Origin: an uncultured Candidatus Melainabacteria bacterium
GTDB lineage: Bacteria > Cyanobacteriota > Vampirovibrionia > Gastranaerophilales > Gastranaerophilaceae
Length of the DNA stretch: 7,664 nucleotides
Direction of reading: 5' to 3'
Assembly (NCBI GenBank): GCA_934773085.1
Contig: CAKVMU010000074.1
Coordinates: forward strand, 1-7,664
Positions within the stretch are counted from its first letter, which is position 1; each line of letters begins with the position of its first letter. Below are positions 4,469 to 7,664 of the stretch, piece after piece. Both the position numbers and the translations under genes were made by a program. A model generated the notes under the pieces. It was given only the letters and a program-made list of their open reading frames with translations. It was not told the origin of the DNA and ran no database searches.

Positions 4469-5617
4469 ATGAAAAAAAGACTTGCGTTAATAATATTGAG
4501 TATTTTCTTACTGAACGGTATCGCTCTGGCTGCCGGTGATGTTTATCAGGGGCACGCAGAATTTGACAACGATACAGAATTGGATAAAAAGCTTTACACA
4601 GGCAAAACAGAAAAGCTTGAAAAAAAAGATGTAATCGAAATGACCGTTTCACAAGTCATTGACGGAAGTTTTTCTTTTGAAGGCGATGAATTTTTTGCAG
4701 AAGTAACCGGTGATGTATTGGGCGACAAAGGTGTAATTATCCCCAAAGGAACTGTTGCACACGGAATCATTAAACAAACCAGCGAAGCAAAAAGATTGGG
4801 ACGTGACGGATATATTGACTTGAGTTTTGACTATCTTGTAACTCCGGACGGAAGAGAAATCCCAATAGAAGGAAAGATGTCCACAAAACTTCACCCTCTG
4901 AAAGCCGCAACAAAAATTGTTGCTACGGATATTGGCTATACAGCTGCCGGCGGAGTTATCGGAGGCCTATTCGCTGCTCAGACTCTTGGGCTTGAAGCAG
5001 CAATCGCATCAAGCGGGTATACTCTTGCCGGAGGCGCCGCTATAGGTGGAACAGTAGGGCTTGGAATGTCGCTCTACAGAAAAGGGAAAAACGTTTTAAT
5101 CTCCCCAGGAGACGAAATAAGAGTTAAAATTCTGTCTAATGTCGAGTTGCCTGTCTACAGGGAAGAAGCTCTAAGACAGCAAGAAAAAACTTATCCGGGT
5201 TTGGACATAAGAATCGCAAATATTTTGTATGAAAAAGACCCATTCGGAGAAGTTAATACCTTAACGCTCTCTTTGTCTATTTCCAATATGTCAGACAAAA
5301 GCTTTGCAGGCATGGATTTAGCGCTGGTAAACGATTATAATACGATTTACAATCCTTCAATATTTGGAGATACAAAACTGCTGTTCTCACAATTCAAACC
5401 CGGTGATAGAAGAGCAGGTAAAATCTCTTTTGCAGTAAATAACGTGAAACATTCTTATTGGCTAGTTGTAAATGACAGAACAACAAACAAGCCACTAACA
5501 AGAATATCACTTGATAACGCTTACAAAACAGTGTCAAAAGATGTAAAAAAACGTAATGACAAAGTTAAAAAAGCGAAAAAGAACTATTACAAAGAAGACG
5601 ATCCGTTTGATTTATAG
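4469..5617 (+). CDS. Secreted or envelope protein with glycine-zipper segment and C-terminal beta domain
   Basis: No gene name is recognised. The 382-residue protein starts with a clear Sec signal peptide: MKKR, a hydrophobic core (residues 5-19), and ALA before AG as the cleavage site (after about residue 21). Residues 54-140 look like a beta domain with IPKGT (91-95) and LVTPDGREIPIEG (123-135), a pattern loosely like the VirB10/TrbI beta-barrel domain. Residues 155-201 are a Gly/Ala-rich segment (GGVIGGLFAA, AGGAAIGGTVGLG) typical of glycine-zipper membrane-inserting regions. Residues 245-350 form a beta-rich domain with ISNMSDKSF and FKPGDRRAGKISFAV, which resembles DUF4352-type immunoglobulin-like folds. 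The last 30 residues are lysine-rich. The start is fixed by the signal peptide, with no Shine-Dalgarno within 5-12 nt. The gene converges on apt with a 10-bp gap. A role in the cell envelope, possibly as a structural or secretion-linked protein, is inferred. Confidence 0.9.
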   Translation: MKKRLALIILSIFLLNGIALAAGDVYQGHAEFDNDTELDKKLYTGKTEKLEKKDVIEMTVSQVIDGSFSFEGDEFFAEVTGDVLGDKGVIIPKGTVAHGIIKQTSEAKRLGRDGYIDLSFDYLVTPDGREIPIEGKMSTKLHPLKAATKIVATDIGYTAAGGVIGGLFAAQTLGLEAAIASSGYTLAGGAAIGGTVGLGMSLYRKGKNVLISPGDEIRVKILSNVELPVYREEALRQQEKTYPGLDIRIANILYEKDPFGEVNTLTLSLSISNMSDKSFAGMDLALVNDYNTIYNPSIFGDTKLLFSQFKPGDRRAGKISFAVNNVKHSYWLVVNDRTTNKPLTRISLDNAYKTVSKDVKKRNDKVKKAKKNYYKEDDPFDL

Positions 5618-5627
5618 AATCAAGAAT

Positions 5628-6179
5628 CTAGTCTAAATCATATTCAAGCATTGATACAACTTCAACACCTTTGGATTCAATCTTTTCTTTGCCTTTTAGT
5701 GGAGTTAATTCTATTACAAAAGCTGCAGCTGCAACATCTCCGCCGACTTTTTTAACGAGATTACAAGCCGCACAAGCCGTTCCGCCGGTTGCTAACAAAT
5801 CGTCTATTACAACAACTCTGTCACCCGATTTAATAGCATCCGCATGCATCTCTATTGTATCTTCGCCGTATTCCAATGAATATGTTTCTTTTATAGTTTC
5901 CGCAGGAAGTTTATTTGGTTTTCTTATAGTTACAAACCCTGCATTTAATCTGCATGCCAGCGGTGCACCAAAAATAAACCCTCTTGATTCAATACCGGCT
6001 ACATAATCAATTTTTTCGTCTTTAAATCTGTCATACAAAAAGTCAATACATTTATTGAAAGCTTTTGCATCTTTTACGATAGTTGTCACATCCAAGAAAA
6101 GGATTCCTTTTTTAGGAAAATCTGGAACTTCTCTAACGTGTTCTCTTACATATTTAAAATCTTCAGTTGTTAATGTCAT
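5628..6179 (-). CDS. apt: Adenine phosphoribosyltransferase
   Basis: It converts adenine and PRPP to AMP in purine salvage in the cytosol. The 183 residues are slightly longer than the E. coli-type core of about 170-183 and cover the whole family. PDFPKKGILFLDVT (residues 19-32) is the typical N-terminal block, ESRGF is at 64-68, the flexible catalytic loop RKPNKLPAE at 86-94, and the PRPP-binding motif VVVIDDLLATGGTA at 122-135, with both acidic residues and the TGGT loop intact. The start at 6179 lies 4 bp after the glycosyltransferase stop, with GAGG about 9 nt upstream, so it is the second gene of that transcript. The pairing with a glycosyltransferase has no obvious metabolic logic; apt is a housekeeping gene here. 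No convincing terminator is seen at its 3' end, where it meets the plus-strand envelope gene. Confidence 0.96.
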   Translation of the reverse strand: MTLTTEDFKYVREHVREVPDFPKKGILFLDVTTIVKDAKAFNKCIDFLYDRFKDEKIDYVAGIESRGFIFGAPLACRLNAGFVTIRKPNKLPAETIKETYSLEYGEDTIEMHADAIKSGDRVVVIDDLLATGGTACAACNLVKKVGGDVAAAAFVIELTPLKGKEKIESKGVEVVSMLEYDLD

Positions 6180-6183
6180 CTAT

Positions 6184-7521
6184 TTATACCTCTTGCATTT
6201 CATTCTCTTGCCTGTTTTGTTCCTCCAAAACAAGACCGTGGGCAGTTTTACCCCAATTCATATCTTTTTTGCAGAACAATATCTTTCCGCATATAAAAAG
6301 TTCCATAGGAAACCATATTATCAAAAAATATACCGTTGTTTCAAAGGCTTGTTTAAACGCACTCAATCTCGGAACATTATCATATCGTCTTAAACTGTAT
6401 CTTATTGTTGAGAAGAAGCCGAAGCCTACTGCTGCTGAAATAATCAGCGAAGACCACAATACGTTATGAAAATCGCTCTTATCAACAATAAATTTAGAAA
6501 TTCTTGACACTAACTCAATCATAAACCATAAAGGCATGATAAATTGCGTAATGTATATTGTCATATCAAGTCTTGCTCTCAAAGACATTTTTTTAGAACG
6601 TATAGCTTCGCCAAAGTATTCTAAGTATCTGCGAATAGTACCTTCTAACCATCTGCGTCTTTGTCTGAATAACGGCATTACATAAACAATGCCCTCTTCA
6701 TACACGCATGCTTCCGGACAGAAACGAATATCCCAACCTTTTATATGTAACCTTGTGGACATATCCAAGTCGTCTGTAATTGTATAATTATTCCATCCGT
6801 TGATATCTTCCAATGCAGCACGTTTTATCAACTCACCGTTTCCACGAAGTTCAACTGCACCTTTTACAGAGTCTCTTCCTACTTGAAGACTTGAATCCAT
6901 TGTATATTCATTATTTTGGCATCTTGTCAACAAGTTATAATCTTTGTTTCTGATAATTTTTCTTGCCTGAACAGCACCCACATCAGCAGGTTCAAGTAAC
7001 GGAATTAATTTATTAAGAAAATCCGGTTCAACAGTCGCATCCGCATCAAAAACTAGAATTGCATCACCTTTTGCTATTTTGAAAGCATCATTTAAAACTG
7101 CTGATTTCCCAGGAAAAGCATCATTGTCACGAACAAGAGCGGTCACGCAATCGTACTTTTGTTCCAATTTTTTTATTACCGCATCTGTATTATCTGTGCT
7201 TCTGTCATCAATTACAATAATCTCAAAATGCGGGTAATCAATCTGCAAAATATTTTCAACAGTATTTGCAATTACATACTCCTCATTGTGAGCAGGAATC
7301 ATAATTGTAACAAAAGGTTTGTAACTCTCATTTATTATAGGAGGATGTTTCTTCAACAAACGCTTCTGATACTTCGTCGCCGCAATTGAATACATTCCAT
7401 AGATAACCATGCACGCACATAATATCAAGAAGCCTACCACTGTATTCACATAATTTTGGAACACAAAAAGGAACACTCCTAAACACGTTAATATTATAAA
7501 TAAAAGAATTCTTTCTCTCAT
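6184..7521 (-). CDS. Membrane glycosyltransferase family 2, processive-synthase type (poly-GlcNAc/hyaluronan/cellulose synthase-like)
   Basis: The 445-residue protein has two N-terminal membrane segments (about residues 4-22 and 27-47), a cytosolic GT-A catalytic domain (about 68-310) and three or four C-terminal segments (about 322-343, 354-372, 393-415). Catalytic motifs are complete: PAHNEE at 76-81, DD at 105-106 (IIVIDDRSTD), DADA at 159-162, TDDLD at 249-253 and Q287-R-R-R-W291, the Q-x-x-R-W motif of processive beta-glycosyltransferases. The domain order matches PgaC/IcaA, which make poly-beta-1,6-N-acetylglucosamine, but the sugar donor cannot be read from sequence. No pgaA/B/D, icaB/C or bcs partner is in the window, so it may be a lone exopolysaccharide or lipid-linked sugar synthase. 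The start at 7521 has GGGGA about 6 nt upstream. It heads a two-gene unit with apt. Confidence 0.92.
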   Translation of the reverse strand: MRERILLFIILTCLGVFLFVFQNYVNTVVGFLILCACMVIYGMYSIAATKYQKRLLKKHPPIINESYKPFVTIMIPAHNEEYVIANTVENILQIDYPHFEIIVIDDRSTDNTDAVIKKLEQKYDCVTALVRDNDAFPGKSAVLNDAFKIAKGDAILVFDADATVEPDFLNKLIPLLEPADVGAVQARKIIRNKDYNLLTRCQNNEYTMDSSLQVGRDSVKGAVELRGNGELIKRAALEDINGWNNYTITDDLDMSTRLHIKGWDIRFCPEACVYEEGIVYVMPLFRQRRRWLEGTIRRYLEYFGEAIRSKKMSLRARLDMTIYITQFIMPLWFMIELVSRISKFIVDKSDFHNVLWSSLIISAAVGFGFFSTIRYSLRRYDNVPRLSAFKQAFETTVYFLIIWFPMELFICGKILFCKKDMNWGKTAHGLVLEEQNRQENEMQEV

Positions 7522-7541
7522 AATTTCCCCAGCACTTGTTT

Positions 7542-7550
7542 ATTATACCA
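7542..7550 (-). promoter_or_regulatory. Extended -10 promoter for the glycosyltransferase-apt unit
   Basis: On the minus strand TGG-TATAAT occupies 7550-7542, the same nonamer as in the promoter of the SDR gene. Transcription would begin near A7536/G7535, leaving a leader of about 14 nt that contains the GGGGA Shine-Dalgarno. No good -35 hexamer is seen at 16-18 bp. Confidence 0.62.
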
Positions 7551-7597
7551 AAAACCAATTAAGATTTATTGCAAAATAGAGGAAATACTAAACTCAA

Positions 7598-7616
7598 TGT
7601 TACAAATCTTAATATT
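7598..7616 (-). repeat. 19-mer shared with the 56-codon gene promoter region (copy 2, inverted)
   Basis: The reverse complement of this stretch, AATATTAAGATTTGTAACA, matches 2857-2875 at 18 of 19 positions. It lies upstream of both the glycosyltransferase promoter (minus) and whatever follows on the plus strand beyond the window. See the matching entry for the reading. Confidence 0.5.
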
Positions 7617-7651
7617 CGAAGCCTTTTTTAGCAATTTTTTTATCTTTCTAT

Positions 7652-7664
7652 ACTTTATATATAC
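7652..7664 (+). promoter_or_regulatory. 13-mer identical to the 56-codon gene -10 region, at the window edge
   Basis: ACTTTATATATAC ends exactly at the last base. In the first copy the 13-mer precedes a plus-strand gene by about 42 bp, so a plus-strand start codon is expected just outside the window. This is inference from one shared motif. Confidence 0.35.

Noticed and set aside
5607..5623. Hairpin TTGATT / AATCAA between the convergent envelope-protein and apt genes
   Set aside because: The stem is only 6 bp, AT-rich and without a T-run on either side, so it is not supported as a terminator.
7614..7640. Possible minus-strand terminator in the T/A-rich stretch near the right edge
   Set aside because: Runs of A/T are present, but no stem of more than 3-4 bp could be found.

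Overview
The window is AT-rich and reads as ordinary bacterial chromosome, with no transposase, integrase, phage, plasmid, CRISPR, tRNA or rRNA signature. The gene mix suggests an anaerobic, probably gut-associated bacterium: a biotin synthase of the anaerobe-type cysteine pattern, a short CHR-family transporter, Firmicutes-like nadD-yqeK order, and several lineage-restricted proteins. My best guess is a gut Melainabacteria/Gastranaerophilales or clostridial-type genome. This is inference from general appearance; no phylogenetic marker is present.

Layout. On the minus strand, 1-2183 holds a three-gene unit transcribed SDR oxidoreductase -> bioB -> chromate-type transporter (cut by the left edge). 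Upstream of it, also on minus, lies an unrecognised 156-residue protein (2242-2712). After a 254-bp divergent intergenic region come the plus-strand genes: a 56-codon small gene (2967-3137) closed by a clear intrinsic terminator, then nadD and yqeK overlapping by 20 bp (NAD synthesis and an HD-domain Ap4A hydrolase), then a secreted or envelope protein (4469-5617) with a glycine-zipper segment. Converging on it from the right is a minus-strand pair: a membrane GT2 glycosyltransferase (6184-7521) followed 4 bp later by apt (adenine salvage).

Regulation is the most interesting layer. Promoters are very compact: three consensus TATAAT boxes lie so close to start codons that leaders would be about 0-15 nt. 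One of them sits in the loop of the terminator hairpin of the gene upstream, so only transcripts started there would carry a free Shine-Dalgarno. The envelope-protein gene appears to give a leaderless mRNA. The promoter region of the small gene shares a 19-mer (inverted, 18/19) and a 13-mer (exact) with the right-hand edge of the window at almost the same spacing, which suggests a co-regulated plus-strand gene just beyond the edge.

I do not see a defence system, biosynthetic cluster or mobile element. The two unrecognised proteins flanking 2713-2966 are the best candidates for undescribed biology.
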